From Armatimonadota bacterium (GTDB lineage Bacteria; Armatimonadota; UBA5829; JAUSEB01): DNA of 36,789 nucleotides. Location of the stretch: assembly GCA_030649165.1 (NCBI GenBank), contig JAUSGG010000152.1, positions 1 through 36,789 on the forward strand, given 5' to 3'. This document shows, in pieces, positions 13,561 to 21,784 of the stretch (positions within the stretch are counted from its first letter, which is position 1; every line of letters starts with the position of its first letter). The position numbers were made by a program, and so were the translations under genes. The notes under the pieces are model-generated. The model searched no databases and was not told the DNA's origin. It saw only the letters and a program-made list of their open reading frames with translations.

Positions 13561-13721
13561 GGCCGCATGCACCTCTAAGTATATTATTCCATTGTTTAGC
13601 GCCCTGGTACTGAAATCATGCGCAATCCGCGGTCAGACCGGGCCATTATTCCGTGGGAATGAGGTTAGTGGAACGTAGCGCCGGAGTACAGCAAGACGCC
13701 GGTTCCCACCGCAGGGCGCTA

Positions 13722-14627
13722 TCAGGGTTGGGGTTGCAGCGCTCCCTCGGAGGAGGGCGAGGGGCCGCTGGGCGTAACGCGGAATCCGACTCCGCGGCTG
13801 ATTGCGCCCGAATCGTTGGTGACCGTAACACCCGCGGAGATAGCGCCATTTGGGACGCGGGATACGATCGAAGTGTCCGTCCACGATTCCACGCCGGCCA
13901 CCAGCCCTCCGAATCGGAGCGTGCCTGACGACCCAAAGCCGCGGCCTCTGACGATTACTTCACCACCGCGCGGAGTTGACGACGGGTTGATCTCGGTGAT
14001 CACAGGAGTCTCGCTGCTGTCGGAGCTGCTGGAAGTCTGCGGCTCCCCCAGCAGTCCGCCCGCGCTCACGATACCGTTGCGCTCCGGACGCGGAAGAGCG
14101 GGCGCGCTGCCCGCGCGCCGCAGCGCCTTCTCGTTCGGGTTCTTCGCGAGCGCTCCGCGTCGCATACCGAATTCCTGCACCCAGTAATGGCCGTATGGGC
14201 TTCCGCCGACGACGACGTCCGCGATTCCGATCTCGGCGAAATTCGGATCGAGAATATTTGACCGGTGAGGCAGGCTGTTCATCCAGGCGGCAACGGCCGA
14301 CTCGGGAGTGGAGAAACCGCCGGCGAGGTTCTCACCAAGCCAGATCGCGTCGCGGTACTTCGCTCCGAGGTTCCGGGTGATGAGCGTGGAGCCGTCCGGC
14401 CCGACATGGCTGAAAAAGCCCGCCTGGCCGAGGTACAGGGCGTACCGGCGAGCGGATTCGGTCAGCCGCTCGTTCATTGTGAGCGGCGGCACACCCGCTT
14501 TCAGTCGCTCCACGTTGACCAGGTCCAGAACGCGCTCCTCGTTGCTCTCGGCAAACGTGGGCGCGCACGTGAACGCCAAAATGGAAAGACAGACTGCTGT
14601 AATTGAGAGGCGCAGGGTCTTTCTCAC
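13722..14627 (-). CDS. Secreted CAP (SCP/PR-1, YkwD-like) protein with C-terminal IPT/TIG domain
   Basis: A 301-residue secreted protein: signal peptide (residues 1-26, cleavage near TFAES), a CAP domain (about 30-155), a Ser/Pro linker and an IPT/TIG domain (about 205-290). The CAP signature residues are present: His74 in FFSHVGPDG, Glu99 in LGENLAGG and His121 in MNSLPHRSNIL. The TIG part has ITEINPSSTPRGGEVIVRG and the GFGSSGTLRFGG hairpin. Bacterial CAP proteins of this type are extracellular; the enzymatic activity of most is unproven. The GTG at 14627 has a weak GAGAG site, and no other start keeps the signal peptide intact. Single gene, no operon partners. Confidence 0.9.
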   Translation of the reverse strand: MRKTLRLSITAVCLSILAFTCAPTFAESNEERVLDLVNVERLKAGVPPLTMNERLTESARRYALYLGQAGFFSHVGPDGSTLITRNLGAKYRDAIWLGENLAGGFSTPESAVAAWMNSLPHRSNILDPNFAEIGIADVVVGGSPYGHYWVQEFGMRRGALAKNPNEKALRRAGSAPALPRPERNGIVSAGGLLGEPQTSSSSDSSETPVITEINPSSTPRGGEVIVRGRGFGSSGTLRFGGLVAGVESWTDTSIVSRVPNGAISAGVTVTNDSGAISRGVGFRVTPSGPSPSSEGALQPQP

Positions 14628-14844
14628 TTGCTCTCGAAGTTACTTTCCTATTGATTGACTGCGGGGACCTTAGGGCGCAGGTTCACGCATTTGCATCCGG
14701 CAAGCCTTCGCCGGTTGTTCTTGCGCTCCTCGATCGTTGAGGATTGCGTCGATGTAGCCGTCAAGCACACAGTTTACATACCTGCCCGCCACACCGATGT
14801 CAATATGTTAGCACAGTCGAGGTAGTTATGCAAGCATTATTTTT

Positions 14845-14987
14845 GGAGGAGGAGTCGGAAGAGTCGAGGGCAAAACCCCCTCTCCCTGGAAGGGAGAGGG
14901 TAGGGGTGAGGGTTGAACGCGACATCTAACTTCCAACCTCTAACTTCTAACATCTAAATCGGGGGAGGGCTGGGGTGGAGTCGGGGG
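14845..14987. repeat. Cluster of dispersed repeats: 9-bp seed, CCCTCTCCC hairpin, simple run, G-rich unit
   Basis: Four repeat types found elsewhere in the window lie end to end: 14845-14867 is identical to 4151-4173; 14876-14919 matches 6058-6099; 14927-14957 is a TAACTTC run; 14961-14987 matches the G-rich unit with one shortened G-tract. The clustering suggests preferred landing sites for these sequences. Confidence 0.75.
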
Positions 14988-15101
14988 TGAGGGTGAAACG
15001 TATCATCGAAAACTGACCACACCGCGTGTAAGACAGAACTCCCAGATTCGCAATGCCGGAAATCCGCGCCGCCGTCCACGCCCAAGGTCGGTACAACAAA
15101 G

Positions 15102-15127
15102 GCTCCCCGGCCTTGCGGCCGGGGAGC
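15102..15127 (-). terminator. Hairpin terminator downstream of ferredoxin
   Basis: GCTCCCCGGCC (15102-15112) and GGCCGGGGAGC (15117-15127) form an 11-bp stem with a TTGC loop. On the minus strand it is followed by CTTTGTTG, a short U-rich tail, so it fits termination of leftward transcription from the ferredoxin gene. Confidence 0.65.
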
Positions 15128-15290
15128 AGAAAAGAGGGTGGGAAGGTTTACAATTATTATACGACACGAGTCGGCGATTTGTTCCACCACGCAATCAGGT
15201 ATTTTTTCCCGGCGCAAATGCGTAAGGTGGCAGACACCTGATCGCTCTGATTTGCAACCAGGCTGCCGCCACCTCGTTTACCGATGTAAG

Positions 15291-15479
15291 TTACGCAAGC
15301 TTTATGGCGTCTGTCGGGCAGGCTTCGCAGGCTTCGGTCGTCGCGGACTCGGCCCCGGCGGGCACCGGATCCGCAATGACGTATGCGAGTCCGTCATCGC
15401 GCATCTCGAAAACTTCCGGGCAAGTATCGGAGCAGATGCCGTCGCCTATACACAGATCTTGATCGATCTCGGCCTTCAT
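15291..15479 (-). CDS. Small single-cluster ferredoxin
   Basis: A 62-residue ferredoxin. Cluster residues are C10-x2-D13-x2-C16 in CIGDGIC, with C20-P following, and C54 in EACPTDAI. Asp occupies the second ligand position, as in Pyrococcus furiosus ferredoxin, so the cluster could be a labile [4Fe-4S] or interconvert with [3Fe-4S]. C20 and C51 remain as a possible disulfide pair. The ATG at 15479 is chosen because a GGGGGG-type ribosome site lies just upstream. The same strand continues upstream with a 2-hydroxyacyl-CoA dehydratase-type activase (15664-16461), a protein that needs a low-potential electron donor, so the two may work together, although a 184-bp gap with repeats separates them. 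Confidence 0.9.
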   Translation of the reverse strand: MKAEIDQDLCIGDGICSDTCPEVFEMRDDGLAYVIADPVPAGAESATTEACEACPTDAIKLA

Positions 15480-15582
15480 TGGTTCCCCCCTCTCTACAAG
15501 CAATAGATCGCCCACGCGGGCGCGTTTTTTCGAATATCATTATAGTGCAAGCCTTTGCCGAGGGCAAGATGATGATCAGTGA

Positions 15583-15684
15583 TGGTGATCAGTAAACAGT
15601 GAACAGTGAACAGTGATCAGTGATCGGTGATCAGTGAACAGTATTGCGGCAACAGTTCACTGGTCACCGTTCACAGTTCACTGC
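15583..15684. repeat. CAGTGA-type tandem and inverted repeats
   Basis: A run of GTGATCAGT/GTGAACAGT units (15583-15640) faces an inverted run of the same words (15651-15684) across a short AT-rich loop, so the whole can fold into one long hairpin. The right arm overlaps the 3' end of the activase gene and contains its stop codon. Confidence 0.8.
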
Positions 15685-16461
15685 TCCCGACATAATCGCC
15701 GCCCCCACTGCTCCGATTATCTGCGGCTCTTCGGGAACGAGGACCTCCGCCCGCAATCGCGATGCGAGCGCCTGAACGATGCCCGCGTTTTTCGCCACGC
15801 CCCCGGTCATCACAAACGGCGCCGCGCCGCGGAGACGTCGGACCATTCCGTATATGCGATCCGCGACTGACTCGTGCAGCCCTCGGATGATATCTTGCTT
15901 CGGCGTCCCTCCGGCGACCAGGGCGACGACCTCCGATTCCGCAAATACCGTGCACGTGCTGTTGATCCGCACGTCCGTCAGCGATCCGCGGGCCAATTCC
16001 GCGAGAAGATCTATCCTGGTCTCGAGCGATTTGGCCATGACTTCGAGAAACCTGCCTGTGCCGGCGGCGCATTTGTCGTTCATCGCGAAGTCTTCGACCC
16101 TCCCGTCGTCGCCCATGCGGATCACTTTGCTATCCTGGCCGCCAACGTCGATCACCGTCCTCGCATCCAGAAACCGCCACCTGGCGCCCACGGCATGGCA
16201 CGTGATCTCCGTTACGACCCGGCTCGCAAATGACACGCTCACCCGCCCGTAACCCGTGGCCCCCACCGACGAAACGTCGGATTCGCGCAAACCGGCCGCG
16301 GCAAGCGCCTCAGTATATGCCCTGCGCGCCGCTGTTTCGCTGTTCGCGCCGGTTGGCAGAATGGCGTGAGCCAAGAGCTTGGCCCCCTCCATTATCACCG
16401 CGTCCGCGGTAAGCGAGCCGATGTCTATCCCCGCGATCACGCGGGAAGATTGCGCTTCCAT
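15664..16461 (-). CDS. Acyl-CoA dehydratase activase (HgdC/BadF/BadG-type ATPase)
   Basis: A 265-residue ASKHA-fold ATPase. The phosphate-1 loop is GIDIGSLTADAVI (residues 11-23) and phosphate-2 is VIDVGGQDSKVI (104-115). The two cysteines that bind the [4Fe-4S] cluster at the homodimer interface are C131 (NDKCAAGTGRF) and C170 (INSTCTVFAESEV). Family members drive ATP-dependent one-electron reduction of 2-hydroxyacyl-CoA dehydratases or benzoyl-CoA reductases, which are anaerobic enzymes. Neither dehydratase subunit is nearby, and only a ferredoxin follows on the same strand. The last residues (AVNCER and the stop) are encoded by the CAGTGA repeat, so the natural C-terminus may have been replaced. 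The ATG at 16461 starts the domain; an earlier TTG has no ribosome site. Confidence 0.88.
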   Translation of the reverse strand: MEAQSSRVIAGIDIGSLTADAVIMEGAKLLAHAILPTGANSETAARRAYTEALAAAGLRESDVSSVGATGYGRVSVSFASRVVTEITCHAVGARWRFLDARTVIDVGGQDSKVIRMGDDGRVEDFAMNDKCAAGTGRFLEVMAKSLETRIDLLAELARGSLTDVRINSTCTVFAESEVVALVAGGTPKQDIIRGLHESVADRIYGMVRRLRGAAPFVMTGGVAKNAGIVQALASRLRAEVLVPEEPQIIGAVGAAIMSGAVNCER

Positions 16462-16512
16462 ACCTACCAGATTAGCGGATTTCCGACCGTAGGGCAAACG
16501 GAAGAACCGGGG

Positions 16513-17667
16513 TTAGAGCTTAAACCCGTAGCTGAGAGCAAGGAAATGTTTTCGCTCAGTCGGCGCCGCCCTCACTCGGCCTATCTCATAGCGCAGTTCC
16601 AGCCATCTGGAACCGTCCTCTTCCGGGTTGAGCCAATACTTGAGCGTCAGACCCAGCGCATTGCTGAAGCGTTTCTCTCCCGTCGTTCTTCCGTTCAGCA
16701 CGTACCATCCGGTTGCGTCAAACCATACGGCGTAGGTCGGTTGGTCCCGGGGCGTAGTAAAACTCTCCGCCGCTTTCCGTAGAAGCTTCTGCCATTCCTC
16801 AGTAGATGGCGGCGGGGTACCCATATACTTGAGACCTGTATACAAATTGAAGATAATGCTGTCGGAATCGTCAGGAACCAATGCGCCCTTGCCAAACCGA
16901 GCCACTATCCTTTCCGATAGAGATTCCGCTTCCGCAAAGGTTGGCGCCCTATGAACTAACAGATCAGGCAGCTTTTTCCTGAGTTCCGCCAACTTCTCAC
17001 TGGCAACCCACTTGTAGCCCTGCCCGACGAAAGATCTGTATGTGGCAAGACCACGATTCTTGGTAATTCCCGCCGACGAATCCTCCAGCCTCTCCTCCTG
17101 AAGGCCCAAGATCAACCAGTTTGGTCCATTTGCCCCACGGTACTTCAATAGTCCTGATAGCGGATGAAGAGGCGCCGTTTCCAACCCGGCGGCAATGCTG
17201 AGATCACCGTCTATCTGCCCGTTGACCTGCAGCGCTCCACGCAATTCCCTGATGAACTTGCCTTTGACGCTAAATGGACGGATATTTAGCGCCTCCAGAA
17301 TCGGGCCACCCGTTTCAACAGCGCCGTCTTCCAAGCGCAAAGTAAAGTCCTTGCTGTCGCCGGCGCTCCCATTTTTCGGAGGCTTAGTCAGAGGTTTCGA
17401 GAGATTTTGGGACGTGAAGGGCGTGCCTGCCTGTTTTATCGATTCGCCGTTGAGTTCGAGACGGTAGTAACCGTTGCTCTCATTAGCGCCGGACAGATCG
17501 TTCAGATACCCGCCGGTTAGAGTGATATTGCTTATCGAGGAAGGATCCTGCGCTTCCGCCCGGTCCGACTCTTGCGCCGCCAATTGACACGACAGAAGAG
17601 CAGTAAGCAGGACGAGCAGTAGAGCTCTCGACACGAATTTCAATCGCAAGGCGATGGTCCCACTCAT
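16513..17667 (-). CDS. Exported hypothetical protein, possible outer-membrane/beta-rich
   Basis: A 384-residue protein with an N-terminal signal (hydrophobic ALLLVLLTALLSCQLAAQ, where LLSC could be a lipobox). The body has alternating polar/hydrophobic strands, and the C-terminus ends in an aromatic strand (FLALSYGFKL), as in many outer-membrane beta-proteins. A central helical region (about 240-265) separates two beta-rich parts. I recognise no family. Its ATG overlaps the stop of the upstream 115-residue gene (TGATG), so the two are translationally coupled; AGGAGG lies 9 nt upstream. It belongs to a divergent four-gene locus with the plus-strand two-TM and trypsin-HEAT genes. Confidence 0.7.
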   Translation of the reverse strand: MSGTIALRLKFVSRALLLVLLTALLSCQLAAQESDRAEAQDPSSISNITLTGGYLNDLSGANESNGYYRLELNGESIKQAGTPFTSQNLSKPLTKPPKNGSAGDSKDFTLRLEDGAVETGGPILEALNIRPFSVKGKFIRELRGALQVNGQIDGDLSIAAGLETAPLHPLSGLLKYRGANGPNWLILGLQEERLEDSSAGITKNRGLATYRSFVGQGYKWVASEKLAELRKKLPDLLVHRAPTFAEAESLSERIVARFGKGALVPDDSDSIIFNLYTGLKYMGTPPPSTEEWQKLLRKAAESFTTPRDQPTYAVWFDATGWYVLNGRTTGEKRFSNALGLTLKYWLNPEEDGSRWLELRYEIGRVRAAPTERKHFLALSYGFKL

Positions 17668-18014
17668 CACTGGCCACCTCCTGACTCATCATACATTGCA
17701 TGCACCAAGATATATGTGGATATCTGCAGCAGATGAGTGTCAATATCCCAGTTTTCCGGCTCGGGCGCGTCTACGTTTGACGCCTTTTTGATCTCTTCCC
17801 AAAGGCTGCTGCTCACGGAGCCGAACGCCTGCCCCGAATATGCAAAGAAATGGCTCAGCGGTATGCCGCCAACGTAGAAGAAGATATCCCAGGGAACCGG
17901 ATCGGGAGTAGACTTCAGATCCTCAAGATATTTCTTGTCCTGTGGAGCGCCGGAAGACCCGGTGAAATCCTGCACGGCCTGCGCGACCGCGCGAAGAGCT
18001 TGGAATGGATTCAT
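17667..18014 (-). CDS. Small hypothetical protein coupled to the exported protein gene
   Basis: A 115-residue soluble protein, acidic in its C-terminal half, with no signal peptide, cysteine pair or known motif. A central segment (VPWDIFFYVGGIPLSHFFAYSG) is hydrophobic but interrupted by Pro and charged residues, so membrane insertion is uncertain. Its stop overlaps the start of the following exported-protein gene by TGATG, meaning cotranscription and coupled translation. The ATG at 18014 follows a GAGAGGTGATGG ribosome region. It is first in the minus-strand half of the divergent locus. Function unknown. Confidence 0.65.
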   Translation of the reverse strand: MNPFQALRAVAQAVQDFTGSSGAPQDKKYLEDLKSTPDPVPWDIFFYVGGIPLSHFFAYSGQAFGSVSSSLWEEIKKASNVDAPEPENWDIDTHLLQISTYILVHAMYDESGGGQ

Positions 18015-18420
18015 CTGCCATCACCTCTCGTAAAAGTTGTTGGCCGCTGACGTCGAACTTCAGACGTTCGCGAGAAACGCGCGCCAGGCGGCCATATAGT
18101 GAGACTGATCATATCATTACGAAACGCTGAAAATCCACAGGAAGCCGCAAAAAATGGAGAAGTATCTGTCGGTCGTCATCACAACGCGGGGATTCGCGCG
18201 GGAATGCGGGGCCAAGCAACTCCGCTCATCAGTCACAATGCAACAAAGCAACGTGGAGTATTGTCAGTTAATGCGCGCATGTGTATAATTCTCGAAAGGT
18301 TGTGGGAATAAAGATCAGTGTTTTCGCGCGCCAGTCCGCCACTGCGGTATCAAGCCAGGTGGGCCTGCCCGGCCGCGGCAGAGCGCGCGGGAACCGCGGG
18401 TTCGGGAGGTCGGAGCAATC
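18015..18420. other. 406-bp divergent promoter region of the four-gene locus
   Basis: No gene is supported. The clearest element is the plus-strand promoter at 18261-18289. The stretch 18296-18420 is the leader of the two-TM protein mRNA and is rich in CGCG words. On the minus side, TATGAT-like words near 18105-18115 could serve the leftward genes, but no good promoter pair stands out. Confidence 0.5.
18261..18289 (+). promoter_or_regulatory. Strong promoter of the two-TM / trypsin-HEAT operon
   Basis: TTGTCA (18261-18266) and a perfect TATAAT (18284-18289) are separated by 17 bp. The predicted start near 18296 gives a leader of about 125 nt to the ATG at 18421. Confidence 0.75.
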
Positions 18421-19188
18421 ATGCCAGCCGGTTCAATCGATTACGTTCAGATCGGGAAGGTCGCGGGAGTCGGAGGAATCGCTTTCCTCGTCTTCGCCGA
18501 GATCATCAAAAAGCTAATCCCCTCTTTGAAGAACCTCACCCGGAAGCAGAAGTTTATATTGTCCCTTGTGATCGCTTTTTTGGCATTTCTGGCTCTGGTC
18601 GTCGGGCAGGTCACCTATATCATTGTCAAGAAGCCGGTGCGGGTTGATGAAGTTTACCAGCGGGAATTACGGGGCAAGACCGTGGATGAACTTGAGACTG
18701 AACTGCACTCCTCCGATTATCCCTCGAAGTACGTTGTGCAGGCATTGGCCCGCAAGTACGGAGAAGAGAAGACGCAAGCCGAGGAGGTCTTGGCGGGCGC
18801 AATTCAGGATGAGCGTGAAAACGGGCAGGTTGTCAAGCAAGCTCTGACTTGCCTGGCGCCGAGGCTCACCTTGAATCCGCAGAACCGTTGCGTCGCCAAC
18901 GCGCTGGCGCACGTGTATTGGCTGTTCTCGGACCAGAGCAGCGAACGGCAACTCGTAGACAGACAGCTTGACAGGATCTGGCTAACTGAAACTAATTCGC
19001 ACAGCTTCGAAAACGCCCTCTGCCGTGGTCCTATAACCCTTCAACTGGCGCGGCTGTTGGCGTTATTCTTGGGAGACCGGTATGTCGAGGAAAATGATAC
19101 AGCAGCCAGGCAAGTAATGCGAAACTGCGTGAATAGTCCGGACGCATCTCCTTACGCGAAGGACGCATGTCGGGATCGGCTGCAATAA
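18421..19188 (+). CDS. Two-TM membrane protein of unknown function
   Basis: A 255-residue protein with two hydrophobic helices near the N-terminus (VGGIAFLVFAEIIKKLIP at about 18-35 and ILSLVIAFLAFLALVVGQV at about 46-64), joined by a short basic loop, then a 185-residue soluble helical domain. The soluble part has evenly spaced Leu/Ala-rich helices that could be a degenerate helical-repeat array. Several cysteines are present but not in a metal-binding pattern. The gene is followed after 28 bp by the trypsin-HEAT gene with a strong ribosome site, so they form one operon from the promoter at 18261. GGAG lies 5-6 nt before the ATG. No family recognised. Confidence 0.7.
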   Translation: MPAGSIDYVQIGKVAGVGGIAFLVFAEIIKKLIPSLKNLTRKQKFILSLVIAFLAFLALVVGQVTYIIVKKPVRVDEVYQRELRGKTVDELETELHSSDYPSKYVVQALARKYGEEKTQAEEVLAGAIQDERENGQVVKQALTCLAPRLTLNPQNRCVANALAHVYWLFSDQSSERQLVDRQLDRIWLTETNSHSFENALCRGPITLQLARLLALFLGDRYVEENDTAARQVMRNCVNSPDASPYAKDACRDRLQ

Positions 19189-19216
19189 CGATCCATCTTG
19201 CAGAGGAGGACGACGC

Positions 19217-21637
19217 ATGAGGATTTCTCGAACGGTCCGAACAGTCTGGTCGCTCATACTGATGGGCTTGGTCGCCATCCAGTTCGTCAATGCGGACCCC
19301 CAAAACCCCATCAAACTGTACGGCAACGCCCGGAAACCGCCGGAGCGCCCTGTCTACGCCGGCGATCATCTGGTCTTCACAGTAGCGCTGCCAAGCGCAA
19401 GAAGGCGCGTCGCCGAGATCTTCTGCGACAAGTCGGTTGTGGCTCGCACATTTGTGATGGAAGACGTGGGCTATTTCGGCTTCAGAGTTCCACCTAGCTG
19501 GGGTCCGAACACAATGCACGAAATCAGATTGGGCAGAAGCGGACGGCCAATTGCATGGCTGCAGTTTTATAAAGGGAGTAGACCTGGTTGGGCCGTGGCG
19601 GGCGGCGACCCTGAAAAGGAGTTTCAAGCGGCTGTTCGGTTGGCGAGCGCCGGGGCGGCAACGGTCCGGATCGAGGCGCTCACGAAGTCCGAATCGGCAA
19701 CAGGCGGAGAGGCCGGCGGAGACGGCCGGCCGTTGCGGGTTGCGGAAGAAGGCTCCGGTATTATCGTGTCAAGGGAGGGTCTGGTTATCACCTGCGACCA
19801 CGTTGTGAGAGGAGCTGACACAATCCGCGTTGAGTACCAGGGGAACGAATATGAGGCGCGTCGGAAAAGCGGTACAGTCGCGGACAAGTGGGCGCAGTCA
19901 GACGTCGCGATTCTGCAGATCAAGCGGCGCAGCCCATCTGAAGAGTTCGTCACCGCCTACCTGGCCACACCCGACATTGTGAAGTCCGCGGTCAAGTCCG
20001 GGTCCGAAGCGCAATCCGTTGGATACCCGGTGCAGTGGCGGACACTCAGGACGATCAAGGGCCTTATCGCAGGATTCGGCGCTGAGCCGGCGCGGACTTC
20101 CGGCCCCGTCGAGGGTACAATCGACGCACGGCTCGGTCCCGTTTATATGTACCCAAGCCCGATCCTCGTGGACTGGGAAGAGCCTATAGAGGAAACAGAG
20201 GCTACGGGCATGAGCGGTGGTCCACTAGTGACGCCCGCCGGTCATGTCATAGGGATACTGCAGAGCACTCGGCTATCGAGCAGTCAGTATATCCCTGTGC
20301 CCCTTATCTGTAAAGCGGTCGAGGACATTGAGGCAGGGCCATCCCCGGCAAGAAAGGCCGCTTCTAAAGTGTTCAAACTGCTCCCAGTAATTCCTATGCG
20401 GAACTGGGAGCAAGCAGAGCAGCGGGATGCTGCGTGGCCGAAGATACTGAAGGGGCTATCTCTGATACCGACGGGGCGGATTGGCGATGCGGCAAACCTC
20501 TTCATCGGGGCCATACGCGCCGCCAAGACCCCGTCCGCGACTCAAACTGCTGTTGCCGGCCTGGAACGCCTCTGTCCACACAGCGCGCCTGCCATCGCCA
20601 ATGCGGTCACATCCGCTCTCAATGATGACGTCAAGATTCCTCCGGAACCACTTGCCGAACTCCTCGCGCTGGCTTCGCGACATGATTGCCTGCCTAGAAG
20701 CACATTGGTATCAGCTTTGGACGCCAACGAGGCGGTTATCCGACAGGCGGCCCTGGCAGCTTTAAGCGATCTTGGAACACTCGATCGTCTTACTCATGAG
20801 GAATTCGAATGCATGGCTCGCCTGTTCGGCGAACCGGAGGCGGCCCCCGCCGCCGGTTACGCGATGGCATGTTTATTGTACACCCCGGATTACACGGAGA
20901 AAAGCGGCTCGGACCATGGGTTGCGCCGGGCAGCGGAAGAGATGATACGCTCCAACTTGTTGAACGGTGAATTCTCTGTTCGGAAAGCCATCGCTCAAGC
21001 CATCAAAGAGAAAGATGACCCGGCTGCCATCACCGAATCTCTGATGGCCGACCTCAGAGTGGCCCAAAACAATAGCGGACAATGGCGTGTTGTGGAGACG
21101 CTGGGCTTGATCGGCAGTAAGGAAGCTGTCCAGCCACTGCTCAGCGTCCTGCGGCAATCCCCGGAGCAAACAAACGACCGCGGCGCCGCCCACAACAGCG
21201 CGGCGCTCGCTTTGGGCAAAATCGGCACCAAAGAAGCCATTGATGGTCTGAAGAACGTCCTCAAGAGCGAACAAAGCGGCTCCGCGGTTTCCGCATTGGC
21301 AAGAACGGGAGGAAAAGACGCCGTCGAAGCTCTGAAGGAAGCGTGCCTGCGGGACACCACGGATGACTCCGTTCAAAGACCTCACATTATTGAGCAACTG
21401 GCTCGAATGGGAGGGAAGTCGGCAGAAGATGCTCTCATAGCCATCGTGGAAGCGCCGGATTCGCAAGGTCACGCGATTTCGATTGCCGCCGGACTGCGGA
21501 AGGCGCAAGTCAAGGCCAGCGATTACCCGGCCCTTACCGAAGCCCTTCGGAGGAACGGCTATCGCGATATCTTTCCCCCGGAGGCCGCGAAGCCGCCCTC
21601 TCCTCGTACGCCCAGGCAGAAGACTATGAAGCGGTAG
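19217..21637 (+). CDS. Exported trypsin-like serine protease with C-terminal HEAT repeats
   Basis: An 806-residue protein. Residues 1-26 form a signal peptide, 30-120 an extra beta domain, about 135-365 a trypsin-like (S1/HtrA-type) protease and about 400-790 a helical array with HEAT/PBS-like repeats (for example SKEAVQPLLSVLRQ, TKEAIDGLKNVLKS, GKDAVEALKEAC). The catalytic triad is complete: His195 (ITCDHVVRGAD), Asp229 (QSDVAILQI), Ser333 (TGMSGGPLV). No PDZ domain is seen, and the HEAT array takes its place. This suggests that binding of a partner or large substrate to the repeats controls proteolysis. It is in an operon with a two-TM protein and opposite two exported/hypothetical genes, possibly one envelope system. 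AGAGGAGG precedes the ATG. Architecture is clear; role unknown. Confidence 0.88.
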   Translation: MRISRTVRTVWSLILMGLVAIQFVNADPQNPIKLYGNARKPPERPVYAGDHLVFTVALPSARRRVAEIFCDKSVVARTFVMEDVGYFGFRVPPSWGPNTMHEIRLGRSGRPIAWLQFYKGSRPGWAVAGGDPEKEFQAAVRLASAGAATVRIEALTKSESATGGEAGGDGRPLRVAEEGSGIIVSREGLVITCDHVVRGADTIRVEYQGNEYEARRKSGTVADKWAQSDVAILQIKRRSPSEEFVTAYLATPDIVKSAVKSGSEAQSVGYPVQWRTLRTIKGLIAGFGAEPARTSGPVEGTIDARLGPVYMYPSPILVDWEEPIEETEATGMSGGPLVTPAGHVIGILQSTRLSSSQYIPVPLICKAVEDIEAGPSPARKAASKVFKLLPVIPMRNWEQAEQRDAAWPKILKGLSLIPTGRIGDAANLFIGAIRAAKTPSATQTAVAGLERLCPHSAPAIANAVTSALNDDVKIPPEPLAELLALASRHDCLPRSTLVSALDANEAVIRQAALAALSDLGTLDRLTHEEFECMARLFGEPEAAPAAGYAMACLLYTPDYTEKSGSDHGLRRAAEEMIRSNLLNGEFSVRKAIAQAIKEKDDPAAITESLMADLRVAQNNSGQWRVVETLGLIGSKEAVQPLLSVLRQSPEQTNDRGAAHNSAALALGKIGTKEAIDGLKNVLKSEQSGSAVSALARTGGKDAVEALKEACLRDTTDDSVQRPHIIEQLARMGGKSAEDALIAIVEAPDSQGHAISIAAGLRKAQVKASDYPALTEALRRNGYRDIFPPEAAKPPSPRTPRQKTMKR

Positions 21638-21784
21638 TAGCCGGCGGCGACGGTCTTATATCATATCCCGCGGAGCGCGTCTGACAACCGCTCTACTGCC
21701 CATAACATCGCCCGTTTCCCCCCAATAATACGCCGGGTAAGCTATTAACGTGGACGAGCGCGTGTTTGGAGGAGGGATAGCATA

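Larger units (their letters stand above)
14628..15290. other. 663-bp repeat-rich spacer
   Basis: No gene is seen. It holds a short copy of the 9-bp repeat seed (14845-14867), a CCCTCTCCC hairpin repeat (14876-14919), a TCTAACTTC simple run (14927-14957), a truncated G-rich repeat (14961-14987), a terminator-like hairpin (15102-15127) and a 48-nt hairpin (15226-15273: GGTGGC/GCCACC, then CCTG/CAGG). The last two lie downstream of the ferredoxin gene on the minus strand and may be its 3' untranslated region. Confidence 0.6.

Noticed and set aside
15226-15273. Cloverleaf-like fold with a TTTGCAA loop
   Set aside because: The T-loop is missing and the anticodon-like stem has mismatches. It is not a tRNA gene and is kept only as a hairpin.
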